A stretch of 14,435 nucleotides of DNA. It comes from Clostridiales bacterium UBA6363 (GTDB lineage: Bacteria > Bacillota > Clostridia > UBA1381). Of this stretch, positions 7,352 to 14,435 are shown piece by piece; the stretch's first letter is position 1; each line of letters starts with the position of its first letter. The stretch spans positions 1-14,435 of the forward strand of contig DJRJ01000006.1 in NCBI GenBank assembly GCA_002438865.1, read 5' to 3'. The position numbers and the translations under genes were made by a program. The notes beneath the pieces are model-generated. The model was not told the DNA's origin and did no database searches. It saw only the letters and a program-made list of their open reading frames with translations.

Positions 7352-8545
7352 TTAAAGCTTCTCGCAAAGAACCTTGCCGAGGCGCTCCACTCCTGCCTTT
7401 ATTCTCTCCGGCGTTTCGGAGGAATAATTAAGTCTGAACTTGTTTGACGGGAGCTTCATATTCGTTTCAAAATTCGATCCCGGCACAATCGCAACCTTTT
7501 CTTCAAGGCACGCATTCATAACGGGCGTTATATCTTCTATTCCGGGACAGGTACACCACAGGAATATTCCGCCGTCCGGCACTGTCCATGCTACCTTGCC
7601 TTTCGGAAAGCATTTTTCCATCGTGTCAAGCATCAGACGGCATTTTTCGCCGTACAGCTTTCTGTTCTTTTCTATATAATCGTCAATATTGTATTTTTCC
7701 ATAAACTTAACGCACATAAGCTGAGTAAGAACAGGCGTATGTACATCGTTTGCCTGTTTCAAAATCTCAATTCTGCCGCACAGCTCCGCACCGGCAACAA
7801 TATATCCCAAACGCATACCGGGTGAGAGTATTTTTGAAAAAGAGCCTGAATATATAACTCTGCCCTCTGTATCGAGTGATTTAACCGTCGGAACGTCCTC
7901 GCCCGCAAAGCGCAGATCGCCGTACGGATTATCCTCCAATATAAGCACGTCGTATTTTGACGCAAGCTCAAGCATTTTCTTTCTCTTTTCAAGCGACATT
8001 GTAACGCCTGTCGGGTTCTGGAATGTGGGGATTGTGTATATCATCTTCACATTCTCGTTATTCTTCAAAGCTTCTTCAAGCTTTTCCATATTCATTCCGT
8101 CAGACTCAATCTCAACGCCCACAAGCTCGCACTCGTATGTTCTGAATGCGTTTAAACTGCCGACAAAGCTCGGGCTTTCAACTATTACCTTATCGCCTTT
8201 GTTAAGCACTGCTTTTGCGGTAAGGTCTATTCCCTGATTTGCGCCCGTCATTATAAGTATTTCGTCCGTATCATGATACGAATTTACTTTTAACGCTCTC
8301 GATTTTGCACATTCTTTCATTTTCGGGTGACCGTCCGTTGTGCCATACTGCAAGGCAAGAGTCGGGTTTTCGTCCAAAACCTCTTTTGCTATTTCGGCAA
8401 GCTCTTTTCCCGGGAAAAGCTCCGATGCCGGGTTTCCTCCGGCGAGTGAAATTATTGTCGGGTCTGCCATTCTTTTAAACATTTCTCTAATTGCCGAACC
8501 TTTCATTTCCTTGACTCTGTCGGCAAAAAATCTTGTGTATTCCAT
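7352..8545 (-). CDS. PLP-dependent aminotransferase, class I/II (LysN/MocR-like)
   Basis: A 397-residue fold-type I aminotransferase. FQNPTG (175-180) holds the cofactor-contacting Asn177. EDNPYGD (204-210) holds Asp205, which pairs with the pyridine nitrogen, and Tyr208. SGSFSKILSPGMRLGY (233-248) holds the PLP-binding Lys238, and the Arg near 245 is the conserved phosphate contact. ISLAGGNPASELFP near residue 32 is characteristic of the branch that includes 2-aminoadipate aminotransferase LysN and the catalytic domain of MocR regulators. No N-terminal GntR helix-turn-helix is present, so it is an enzyme, not a MocR regulator. The donor and acceptor are not predictable; aromatic or branched amino acids, or 2-aminoadipate, are possible. 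A GGAGGT site lies 7 nt upstream of the ATG. It sits 16 bp after glnS and 58 bp before the tagO-like gene. Confidence 0.93.
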   Translation of the reverse strand: MEYTRFFADRVKEMKGSAIREMFKRMADPTIISLAGGNPASELFPGKELAEIAKEVLDENPTLALQYGTTDGHPKMKECAKSRALKVNSYHDTDEILIMTGANQGIDLTAKAVLNKGDKVIVESPSFVGSLNAFRTYECELVGVEIESDGMNMEKLEEALKNNENVKMIYTIPTFQNPTGVTMSLEKRKKMLELASKYDVLILEDNPYGDLRFAGEDVPTVKSLDTEGRVIYSGSFSKILSPGMRLGYIVAGAELCGRIEILKQANDVHTPVLTQLMCVKFMEKYNIDDYIEKNRKLYGEKCRLMLDTMEKCFPKGKVAWTVPDGGIFLWCTCPGIEDITPVMNACLEEKVAIVPGSNFETNMKLPSNKFRLNYSSETPERIKAGVERLGKVLCEKL

Positions 8546-8561
8546 TTTTACGACCTCCGTA

Positions 8562-10229
8562 TTACTTATCTATCTTCTTCCACGAATCCTTAAGCGCAAC
8601 CGTTCTGTTGAATACGGGCATTTCGTCCGTGCTGTCCTTATCTTTGCAGAAATATCCCGTTCTTAAGAACTGGAACTTATCGCCCACTGCCGCATTTTTG
8701 AGATTGCTTTCAAGCTTTGCGTGCTTTACAACAATCATCGAGTCGGGATTTAAGTTATCAGTAAAATCGTTTACGCCCGTTTCATCGGACGGGTTTTCAA
8801 CAGTAAATAATCTGTCATAAAGGCGTATTTCGGCATCAAGTGCATGAGCGGCGCTTACGAAATGAATTGTTCCCTTTACCTTTCTTCCGTCCGGGGTCTG
8901 TCCGCCTTTTGACTCTGGATCATATGTGCAGTGTACCGCAACAACATTTCCGTCGCTGTCCTTATCACAGCCCGTGCAGGTTACGTAATACGCACTCTTT
9001 AAACGCACCTCTCTGCCCGGTACAAGCCTGTGATACTTTGACGGAGCTTCTTCACGGAAGTCCTCGGCTTCAATATAAAGCTCCTTTGAAAACTCGACTT
9101 CTCTCGTTCCCATTGACGGATCTTCGGGGTTTACTTCAACCTCTATCTTCTCGACCAAATCCTCGGGGTAATTATCGATTATAAGCTTAATCGGGTTTAA
9201 TACCGCCATTGCTCTCGGTGCTTTTTTGTTGAGATCATCTCTTATACAAGCTTCGAGCATTGCGAAATCTATTACGCTGTTCGCCTTTGAAACGCCTATT
9301 CTTTCGCAGAAATCCCTTATTGCCTCAGGCGTGTATCCACGTCTTCTCATTCCGCATATCGTGGACATTCTCGGGTCGTCCCAACCCGAAACTATGCCCT
9401 CCTTGACAAGCTTAAGACAGCGTCTTTTGCTTGTGAGAGTATAGTTTAAGTTCATTCTTGCAAACTCAATCTGTCTTGACGGCTTATCGTATCCCACTTC
9501 TCTCAAAACCCAGTCATAGAGCGGTCTGTGATCCTCAAATTCGAGCGAGCACAGGGAATGTGTAACGCCCTCAACCGTGTCTGATATGGGGTGTGCAAAA
9601 TCGTACATCGGGTAAACAATCCACTTGTCGCCCGTTCTGTGATGATGCGCTCTTAAAATTCTGTATATAACGGGGTCACGCATATTAAGATTGGGCGATG
9701 CCATATCTATCTTTGCTCTTAAAACCTTTGCGCCGTCGGGGAATTCGCCGTCCGTCATACGCTTGAACAAATCAAGATTTTCCTCGATTGAACGTTCTCT
9801 GTACGGACTGTTCTTTCCGGGTTCGGTAAGAGTTCCTCTGTACTCTCTTATCTCGTCTGCGGACAGGTCGCACACATACGCCTTGCCTTTTTCGATAAGC
9901 TTTACAGCCGCCTTATATATATCGTCAAAATAATCCGACGCATACAAAACCTTGTCCCACTGAAATCCGAGCCACTGTATATCCTCCATTATTGCGTCAA
10001 CATACTCGGTATCTTCTTTTGTGGGATTTGTGTCGTCAAGGCGGAGATTGCACGTTCCCTTGTACTGCTTTGCCATTCCGAAATCTATGCATATAGCCTT
10101 TGCATGTCCCACATGCAAGTATCCGTTCGGCTCGGGCGGAAAACGTGTCTGCACGTGATCGTAATGCCCCTCTCCCAAATCCTTGTCAATTGCTTCCTGT
10201 ATAAAATTTCTGCTTACAAACTCTTCCAT
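8562..10229 (-). CDS. glnS: Glutaminyl-tRNA synthetase
   Basis: A 555-residue class I synthetase that charges tRNA-Gln directly with glutamine in the cytosol, the same length as the E. coli enzyme. The HIGH-type motif is [13 protein letters not shown] (31-43). NLRLDDTNP (61-69) is the GlnRS/GluRS ATP-side element. [19 protein letters not shown] (210-228) and [12 protein letters not shown] (229-240) are GlnRS signatures, and the KMSKS-equivalent loop is LTSKR (265-269). The C-terminal ~220 residues are the beta-barrel anticodon-binding domains of GlnRS, which separate it from bacterial GluRS with its alpha-helical cage. Its ribosome binding site (GAAAGGG) lies in the last codons of gltX, 5 bp upstream of which the two genes are separated, indicating tight coupling. 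Many Firmicutes make Gln-tRNA only by the GatCAB route, so its presence says something about the lineage. Confidence 0.97.
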   Translation of the reverse strand: MEEFVSRNFIQEAIDKDLGEGHYDHVQTRFPPEPNGYLHVGHAKAICIDFGMAKQYKGTCNLRLDDTNPTKEDTEYVDAIMEDIQWLGFQWDKVLYASDYFDDIYKAAVKLIEKGKAYVCDLSADEIREYRGTLTEPGKNSPYRERSIEENLDLFKRMTDGEFPDGAKVLRAKIDMASPNLNMRDPVIYRILRAHHHRTGDKWIVYPMYDFAHPISDTVEGVTHSLCSLEFEDHRPLYDWVLREVGYDKPSRQIEFARMNLNYTLTSKRRCLKLVKEGIVSGWDDPRMSTICGMRRRGYTPEAIRDFCERIGVSKANSVIDFAMLEACIRDDLNKKAPRAMAVLNPIKLIIDNYPEDLVEKIEVEVNPEDPSMGTREVEFSKELYIEAEDFREEAPSKYHRLVPGREVRLKSAYYVTCTGCDKDSDGNVVAVHCTYDPESKGGQTPDGRKVKGTIHFVSAAHALDAEIRLYDRLFTVENPSDETGVNDFTDNLNPDSMIVVKHAKLESNLKNAAVGDKFQFLRTGYFCKDKDSTDEMPVFNRTVALKDSWKKIDK

Positions 10230-10234
10230 TATGT

Positions 10235-11890
10235 TTACCCTTTCAAAATTTTTATTGCTTCGTCAAAGCGCTTTTCCACCTCGTCCGCACCGAGAGTATG
10301 AAGTATCTCGCATAAATCGGGGGTGTTTCTTCTGCCCGTTGCCGCCACACGTATAACTCCGGCAACATCTCCCACGTGTCCCTTATACATATCGGGATTT
10401 TTCTTATACTCCTTGGGAGCTTTTGCAAAGCCAAGTTTTTCCGCCATATCACGCACTGTCGGGAACCAATCCTCCGACGGTGCCGCCGGATCGTACAGCT
10501 TTTTGTATTCTTCTATAATTTCAATTGCGTCCGCATTTGAAACGTTCTCCGCAAAGTCACGCTGTCGATCCCATATATCGTTATAAAAATATGCAATATA
10601 ATCCTCTATATCCGACCACTTTGCAATATCCTTACGTGGTTTTGCGTTTCCACGCTCTATACCGAATATCGTTTTTGCGTATTCCTCATCGGCTGTGAGA
10701 ATATCGTATAATTTCTTATTATAGTCCTTTGCCCACTCTACAGCCTCGTTATACACCGTTTCCTTATCAAGCGTGCTGATGTAGTTCTTGCTTATATCAT
10801 TAAGCTTTACAAGGTCAAACAACGCTCCCGCCTTGCTCATTTTTGAAAGGCTGAATTTAAACTCGTCAAGCGGAGCGGCTGCATTTGCTCTGCGCCAGTC
10901 CTCAAAGTTTGAATTGGCGATAGTCATAAGGTACTCAAGCACAGCCTCTTTCGGGAAACCCGTTTCCTTATAATACGTAACCGCCGCTTCAGGGTCCTTG
11001 CGCTTTGAAAGCTTTCTCTTTCCGCCCGTTTCGGCGTCCTCTTTCATAATCGGCGAAATGTGCGCATAGCGAGGTGCTTTAAAGCCAAGCACTCTGAACA
11101 GCTGAAGATGTATCGGCGCCGATGAAATCCATTCATCGCCCCTCGTAACGTCTGTTGTGTGCATAAGGTGATCGTCTACTGCGTGTGCAAAATGGTATGT
11201 AGGCGTTCCGTCCTTTTTCAAAAGCACAACGTCAAGAATATTTTCGGGCATTTCTATAGTTCCCTTTACGGCGTCCTTAAACGACACCTTGCCGTCAGGC
11301 TTGCCGGGGGATTTGAGTCTTACAACATATTCTCTGCCCTCATCTATAAGCTTTTTCGCTTCTTCCGGGGTAATATCCCTGTACTTTGCATACTCTCCGT
11401 AAATTCCGGGCAGTACCTTTTCATGTTCCTGCTTTTCACGTACAGCGGAAATTTCCTCCTCCGTCATAAAGCACGGATAAGCCATTCCCTGCTCAACAAG
11501 CGCTTTTACATATGCCTGATATATCGGTGTGCGCTTACTTTGTATATAAGGAGCATATGCGCCCTTTGAGTTTACCTCGTCAATCATTCCCTCGTCGGGA
11601 TATATTCCGAAATCGTTAAGACCCTCTACCATGCCCGTAACGCCGTTTTCTACCTCACGCTTTTTATCCGTATCTTCAATTCTTAAATAGAAAACGCCGT
11701 CTGTAGCCTTTGCCGCACGCTGTGATACAAAAGCCGCAAACAAACTGCCTATATGCAAAAATCCCGTAGGACTCGGCGCAAAACGTGTTACCTTTGCGCC
11801 CTCCGGCAAATCCCTGTTCGGGTATTCCTTTTCGTAATCGTCCGGTGTTTTTGTTATATCCGGAAACAGCAATTGTGCCATTTCATTCAT
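10235..11890 (-). CDS. gltX: Glutamyl-tRNA synthetase
   Basis: A 551-residue class I synthetase that ligates glutamate to tRNA-Glu. [14 protein letters not shown] (37-50) is the HIGH region, FYLRIEDTD near 67 the adjacent element, and KLSKRKD (293-299) the KMSKS loop. The N-terminal ~35 residues before the HIGH region, and the total length near 550 rather than about 480, are what I recall of the clostridial GluRS subtype. No CxC zinc motif is seen. I chose ATG 11890, not ATG 11899: AAAGGA abuts the upstream ATG with no spacer but is 9 nt from the second. A strong promoter lies about 50 nt upstream, so this is probably the first gene of the seven-gene unit. The transcript leader is too short for a T-box. 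With a separate GlnRS next door this enzyme may be tRNA-Glu specific, which is inference. Confidence 0.96.
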   Translation of the reverse strand: MNEMAQLLFPDITKTPDDYEKEYPNRDLPEGAKVTRFAPSPTGFLHIGSLFAAFVSQRAAKATDGVFYLRIEDTDKKREVENGVTGMVEGLNDFGIYPDEGMIDEVNSKGAYAPYIQSKRTPIYQAYVKALVEQGMAYPCFMTEEEISAVREKQEHEKVLPGIYGEYAKYRDITPEEAKKLIDEGREYVVRLKSPGKPDGKVSFKDAVKGTIEMPENILDVVLLKKDGTPTYHFAHAVDDHLMHTTDVTRGDEWISSAPIHLQLFRVLGFKAPRYAHISPIMKEDAETGGKRKLSKRKDPEAAVTYYKETGFPKEAVLEYLMTIANSNFEDWRRANAAAPLDEFKFSLSKMSKAGALFDLVKLNDISKNYISTLDKETVYNEAVEWAKDYNKKLYDILTADEEYAKTIFGIERGNAKPRKDIAKWSDIEDYIAYFYNDIWDRQRDFAENVSNADAIEIIEEYKKLYDPAAPSEDWFPTVRDMAEKLGFAKAPKEYKKNPDMYKGHVGDVAGVIRVAATGRRNTPDLCEILHTLGADEVEKRFDEAIKILKG

Positions 11891-11899
11891 AAAATCCAT

Positions 11900-11905
11900 T
11901 CCTTT
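11900..11905 (-). promoter_or_regulatory. Shine-Dalgarno site for gltX
   Basis: AAAGGA on the minus strand. It directly abuts the ATG at 11899 and is 9 nt from the ATG at 11890, so it favours the latter start. Confidence 0.7.
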
Positions 11906-11945
11906 CGGTGCAAACGCACAAATCTAATTATAATAATTCATTCTT

Positions 11946-11974
11946 ATTATACCTTGTTTTTACTACAATATCAA
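11946..11974 (-). promoter_or_regulatory. Sigma-70-type promoter for the gltX-led unit
   Basis: On the minus strand TTGATA (11969-11974) and TATAAT (11946-11951) are separated by exactly 17 bp, in an AT-rich region. Transcription should start near 11939, giving a leader of about 49 nt before the gltX ATG at 11890. The -10 is a perfect consensus and the -35 differs in the fourth and fifth positions only. A second ATTATA/TATAAT at 11927-11932 lacks a convincing -35. Confidence 0.82.
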
Positions 11975-12026
11975 GCTTTTAACGACTTTTTTTACATTTA
12001 GTTCCTTAAAATTGTGTTACAGCAGC

Positions 12027-12058
12027 AAAAAAAATCTGCAGAAAACTGCAGATTTTTT
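12027..12058 (-). terminator. Rho-independent terminator of the hydrolase-SDR-RraA set
   Basis: A perfect 13-bp stem, AAAAAATCTGCAG with CTGCAGATTTTTT, around an AAAA/TTTT loop. The minus strand ends in a run of eight T, 15 bp after the RraA-like stop. It has A and T runs on both sides, so it could stop transcription in both directions, and it separates this set from the gltX promoter. Confidence 0.92.
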
Positions 12059-12073
12059 ACTAAAAAGCGTTTC

Positions 12074-12982
12074 TTATAAAGACGACTGCGTATCGTTGGG
12101 ATCGCCGTTTATGGCGAGATCGTACTCAACCGACCAGTCAAGTCCTCTGTATTCTTTTGCACGATCGTCCTTTTCGATGAAATCCATAAGCAGATCGAGC
12201 ATATCTTTTGACCATGTGTTCTTGTCTATCTGCGCCGTGGTAAATTTGTTCTGTGCTATCATTTCAAAGCCGAACAAATCCTTTACCTGCGTTTTTGCCG
12301 CTCCGCCGACAACCTCCTCAACAAGGTGGCTCGGTATAAACAGCACTCCGCCGCCTGCACCGAAAACAACGTCACCCGGCAGGCAGACCGCATTTCCGAT
12401 ACGTGTGACGGTGTTATAACCCGTCATTACAAAATCACGGATAGGCGTGGGGTCTATTCCTCTGTAATATACCTGTGTGTTTTCAACCTTGTTCATCTGC
12501 TCGGTATCACGTATACCGCCCCAAATGACTGCACCGCCCGTTTCGTTCTTTGTCTTGTTTTTAAGCGCCGTTGTAAGATTTCCGCCGAGGAATGTGCCTT
12601 TATATATTTTATCGTACATATCGATTACGGGAACATCCCCCTCGACAAGGTTATCTATTATCCACTGATTATATGTACCCGTTCTTCCCTCACTGCGTCC
12701 GATTTCTTTTACCACCTCGTCAAAATCGGGGCGATACGGGCAATACGTTGCCGTTACGGCACGTCCGATAAGCTTTCTGCCGTCATTATGGAGTGTATGC
12801 AGTCTGCCCTCGAACTGGCTCTCATATCCTTTTACGAATATCGGCTTCCACACTTCTTCAAGCGTGAGCTTCTGCAATGCCTTTAAATATTTGTCGTCCA
12901 CCTTGGGACGTCCGTCCGCAAATCTTTCGCCTTTCCACTGCGGTGTGAGCTTGATTATTTCTTCTCTGTCATTAAAATGCAT
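12074..12982 (-). CDS. RraA/HMG-aldolase-fold protein (COG0684-like)
   Basis: A 302-residue protein of the RraA-like superfamily, which holds the RNase E regulator RraA, HMG/CHA aldolases and oxaloacetate decarboxylases; members are often misnamed menaquinone methyltransferase. GRKLIGRAVTA lies near 68, AVIWGGIRDTEQM carries the signature Arg158-Asp159, and LPGDVVFGAGGGVLFIP (201-217) is the conserved C-terminal core. It is longer than RraA (about 160) through an N-terminal extension and a helical tail, like a less studied ~300-residue branch. The acidic residue of the D-X20-R-D motif of active aldolases is not at the expected place (Thr137; the nearby motif is Gly-Gly-Asn at 133-135), so an aldolase reaction is uncertain. 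The ATG at 12982 has AAAGGTGA upstream; the GTG at 12991 is less likely. It follows the SDR gene by 41 bp. Confidence 0.85.
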   Translation of the reverse strand: MHFNDREEIIKLTPQWKGERFADGRPKVDDKYLKALQKLTLEEVWKPIFVKGYESQFEGRLHTLHNDGRKLIGRAVTATYCPYRPDFDEVVKEIGRSEGRTGTYNQWIIDNLVEGDVPVIDMYDKIYKGTFLGGNLTTALKNKTKNETGGAVIWGGIRDTEQMNKVENTQVYYRGIDPTPIRDFVMTGYNTVTRIGNAVCLPGDVVFGAGGGVLFIPSHLVEEVVGGAAKTQVKDLFGFEMIAQNKFTTAQIDKNTWSKDMLDLLMDFIEKDDRAKEYRGLDWSVEYDLAINGDPNDTQSSL

Positions 12983-12987
12983 ATATA

Positions 12988-12995
12988 TCACCTTT
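12988..12995 (-). promoter_or_regulatory. Shine-Dalgarno site for the RraA-like gene
   Basis: AAAGGTGA on the minus strand, about 7-8 nt before the ATG at 12982. The alternative GTG start at 12989-12991 falls inside this site, which argues against it. Confidence 0.6.
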
Positions 12996-13023
12996 CCTAT
13001 CTATCCCATACGGTATGTGCGTT

Positions 13024-13752
13024 TTAAAGATGCATACCGCCGTCCACTATTATTTCCGAACCTGTTATATATCTGCCCTCATCACTGCATAACAGCAGTA
13101 CCGCCGCAGAAACATCTTCGGGAGTGCCGACATATCCTGCCGGTATGCTTGCAATTACCTTTTTGTTAAATTCCTCATCGCTTAGAGCCTCGGCATTTCT
13201 CGGCGTATTTATCGCTCCCGGCGCAACATTGTTCACCGTTACTCCGAACGGAGCAAGATACGGCGCAATGTTTTCCGCAAGCTTTTTCTGCGCCGCCTTT
13301 GTAACTCCGTACACGGAAAGCTCGGGGTGATTGTTGTACTGATTTACACTGCCGATTGTAACAATTCTTCCCCACTTTTGCGCCTGCATATACGGCGCAT
13401 ATTTTTTTATCATATAATATGTGCTTTTCAGATTGCAGTCAAGCTGCATATCAAATTCATCATCGGTATAGCCGTCCCATTTGCGCTTATACTGCACCGA
13501 CGCATTGAGAACAAGAATATCAACTCCGCCCGTTTTTTCATAAAGAGCGTTTATTTCGTCCTTATCTGCAAGATTTGCCCTCACGGGGATTGAGTTCGGT
13601 ATCTTTTCGCTTGCCGCCTTGCATTTTTCGTCACTTGAAGCACCGTTAATGTAAACGACAGCACCCTGCTTTGCCAGAAGCTTTGCCGCCTCAAAGCCTA
13701 TTCCCTGCGTGGAGCCTGTCACAAGCGCTCTTTTTCCCGTTAAATCAAACAT
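13024..13752 (-). CDS. Short-chain dehydrogenase/reductase (SDR)
   Basis: A 242-residue classical SDR, a cytosolic NAD(P)-dependent oxidoreductase of the FabG-like size class. The nucleotide-binding motif is TGSTQGIG (12-19). NAS (83-85) replaces the usual NNAG. The catalytic tetrad is Asn107, Ser135, Tyr148 and Lys152 (Y-x-x-x-K in YGVTKAAQ). NNVAPGAINT near 174 and ITGSEIIVDGGMHL at the C terminus are typical of sugar and polyol dehydrogenases and of 3-oxoacyl reductases alike. I see no Asp after the second strand that would favour NAD, so the cofactor is unclear. The ATG lies 13 bp inside the 3' end of the upstream hydrolase gene and a GAGGT site is 9 nt upstream. The context (UlaG-like hydrolase, RraA-like protein) argues for a sugar-acid or lactone-linked substrate, not fatty acid synthesis. 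Confidence 0.94.
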   Translation of the reverse strand: MFDLTGKRALVTGSTQGIGFEAAKLLAKQGAVVYINGASSDEKCKAASEKIPNSIPVRANLADKDEINALYEKTGGVDILVLNASVQYKRKWDGYTDDEFDMQLDCNLKSTYYMIKKYAPYMQAQKWGRIVTIGSVNQYNNHPELSVYGVTKAAQKKLAENIAPYLAPFGVTVNNVAPGAINTPRNAEALSDEEFNKKVIASIPAGYVGTPEDVSAAVLLLCSDEGRYITGSEIIVDGGMHL

Positions 13753-14420
13753 TTGTCCTTTACCTCATATTCTTTGTCAAAATCCATTATAAACCTATTT
13801 TGCACATCAAATTTTTTCGGGTCCTCGGTATTACTCTCAAACATTCCGTAATGATTCGGTACCGCCGTTGTCGGTTTTATCTCGTTTGCAAGCTTTATGG
13901 CGTCGTTTACGTCCATATTGCCCAGCTTTCCGTTTATGCATACAAAAAGTATATCGCATTTTACGTTTTTAAGCTTTTTATGGTAATACGTATCTCCCGT
14001 AAAGTACATAACCGTTCCGCCGTATTCAACTGTCACGCCCACCGCAGGTACGGTATGATCCGCAAATACCGCCCCTATTGTAAAATCGCCGATTTTGTAC
14101 TCCGTACCCTCGTCAAACGGCATATATTTCGTTACGCCCAGTTCCGATAGCGTTTCTTTGCAGTCGGTCGGCGCATAAAATGTAAGCGATTTGTTCATAT
14201 GCGGTATTGCGTCAATGTCTACGTGGTCAATATGATTGTGCGTGCATATAACCGCATCGGCAATCAGATTTTCGGGGGCAATAGGTGCTTCGACCATTCT
14301 CGGTCTTGACGCCACCCGATTTACAACGTCCGACAGATACGGGTCAATGCATATTACGGTCTTTCCGTCCGATAAAATGTATCCGCTCTGCCCTATCCAG
14401 CGTATTTTTAAATTACTCAT
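13740..14420 (-). CDS. UlaG-like metallo-beta-lactamase-fold hydrolase
   Basis: A 226-residue member of the MBL superfamily. THNHIDH (60-66) gives the metal-binding HxHxDH motif with His61, His63, Asp65 and His66. Further ligands are His122 (ADHTVP), Asp143 (FTGDTYY) and His190 (PNHYGMF). The motif order and the CINGKLGNMD segment near 161 are like the UlaG group, which includes L-ascorbate-6-phosphate lactonase. Lactone or phosphoester hydrolysis is the likely class of reaction, with the true substrate unknown. The protein is about 100 residues shorter than E. coli UlaG (about 350), so the same substrate should not be assumed. GGAGG lies 6-7 nt before the ATG at 14420. The stop overlaps the SDR gene by 13 bp. 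No promoter is visible before the window ends 15 bp upstream, so more genes may precede it. Confidence 0.9.
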   Translation of the reverse strand: MSNLKIRWIGQSGYILSDGKTVICIDPYLSDVVNRVASRPRMVEAPIAPENLIADAVICTHNHIDHVDIDAIPHMNKSLTFYAPTDCKETLSELGVTKYMPFDEGTEYKIGDFTIGAVFADHTVPAVGVTVEYGGTVMYFTGDTYYHKKLKNVKCDILFVCINGKLGNMDVNDAIKLANEIKPTTAVPNHYGMFESNTEDPKKFDVQNRFIMDFDKEYEVKDKCLI

Positions 14421-14435
14421 AATTAACCTCCGTTA

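Noticed and set aside
6578-7447. Two + strand open frames over the tagO-like and aminotransferase genes
   Set aside because: Both are antisense to well-conserved coding sequence, show low-complexity composition and lack plausible starts.
12326-12886. A 186-codon open frame on the + strand over the RraA-like gene
   Set aside because: It is the antisense shadow of a clearly conserved gene, is rich in Arg, Cys and Ile runs without family resemblance, and has no convincing ribosome binding site.
13010-13024. CATAC-G-GTATG inverted repeat between the SDR and RraA-like genes
   Set aside because: Arms of five bases around one base are expected by chance and no second copy was seen, so an operator cannot be supported.
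1-14435. Mobile elements, CRISPR arrays, tRNA genes and attachment sites
   Set aside because: I saw no transposase or integrase, no regularly spaced repeats, no tRNA-like cloverleaf in the gaps, and the gaps are too short to hold most of these.

Overview
The window looks like chromosomal DNA of a Gram-positive, probably gut-type anaerobe of the class Clostridia. This is inferred from a 551-residue clostridial-style glutamyl-tRNA synthetase, a TagO-type wall-polymer initiating transferase beside a UDP-GlcNAc 2-epimerase, strong GGAGG-type ribosome binding sites, and intracellular GH39 and GH36 glycosidases. I cannot name a genus. All twelve coding regions are intact except the first, which runs off the left edge. 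I found no tRNA, rRNA, mobile element, CRISPR array or integration site.

Left part (1-2323, + strand): the 3' part of an AraC-family regulator overlaps by 4 bp a GH39 glycoside hydrolase (beta-xylosidase-like). The pair ends at a strong hairpin terminator, where it converges with the minus-strand genes.

Middle (2324-11890, - strand): seven genes with gaps of 5-58 bp follow one good sigma-70-type promoter at 11946-11974. In transcription order they are glutamyl-tRNA synthetase, glutaminyl-tRNA synthetase, a fold-type I PLP aminotransferase, undecaprenyl-phosphate GlcNAc-1-P transferase (TagO/WecA), UDP-GlcNAc 2-epimerase (WecB/MnaA), a GH36 alpha-galactosidase and a small four-helix membrane protein of unknown function. 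The two synthetases charge tRNA with Glu and Gln. The TagO and WecB pair would start wall teichoic acid or another secondary wall polymer and supply UDP-ManNAc. The alpha-galactosidase would hydrolyse imported galactosides. Their grouping looks opportunistic rather than one pathway.

Right part (12074-14420, - strand): a three-gene set encodes a UlaG-like metallo-beta-lactamase-fold hydrolase, a short-chain dehydrogenase and an RraA/HMG-aldolase-fold protein. The first two overlap by 13 bp, the third follows after 41 bp, and the set ends at a perfect 13-bp hairpin terminator. Dehydrogenase plus lactonase-like hydrolase plus aldolase-fold protein suggests breakdown of a sugar or sugar acid, and this is the least explained and most interesting part of the window. 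Its promoter lies beyond the right edge.
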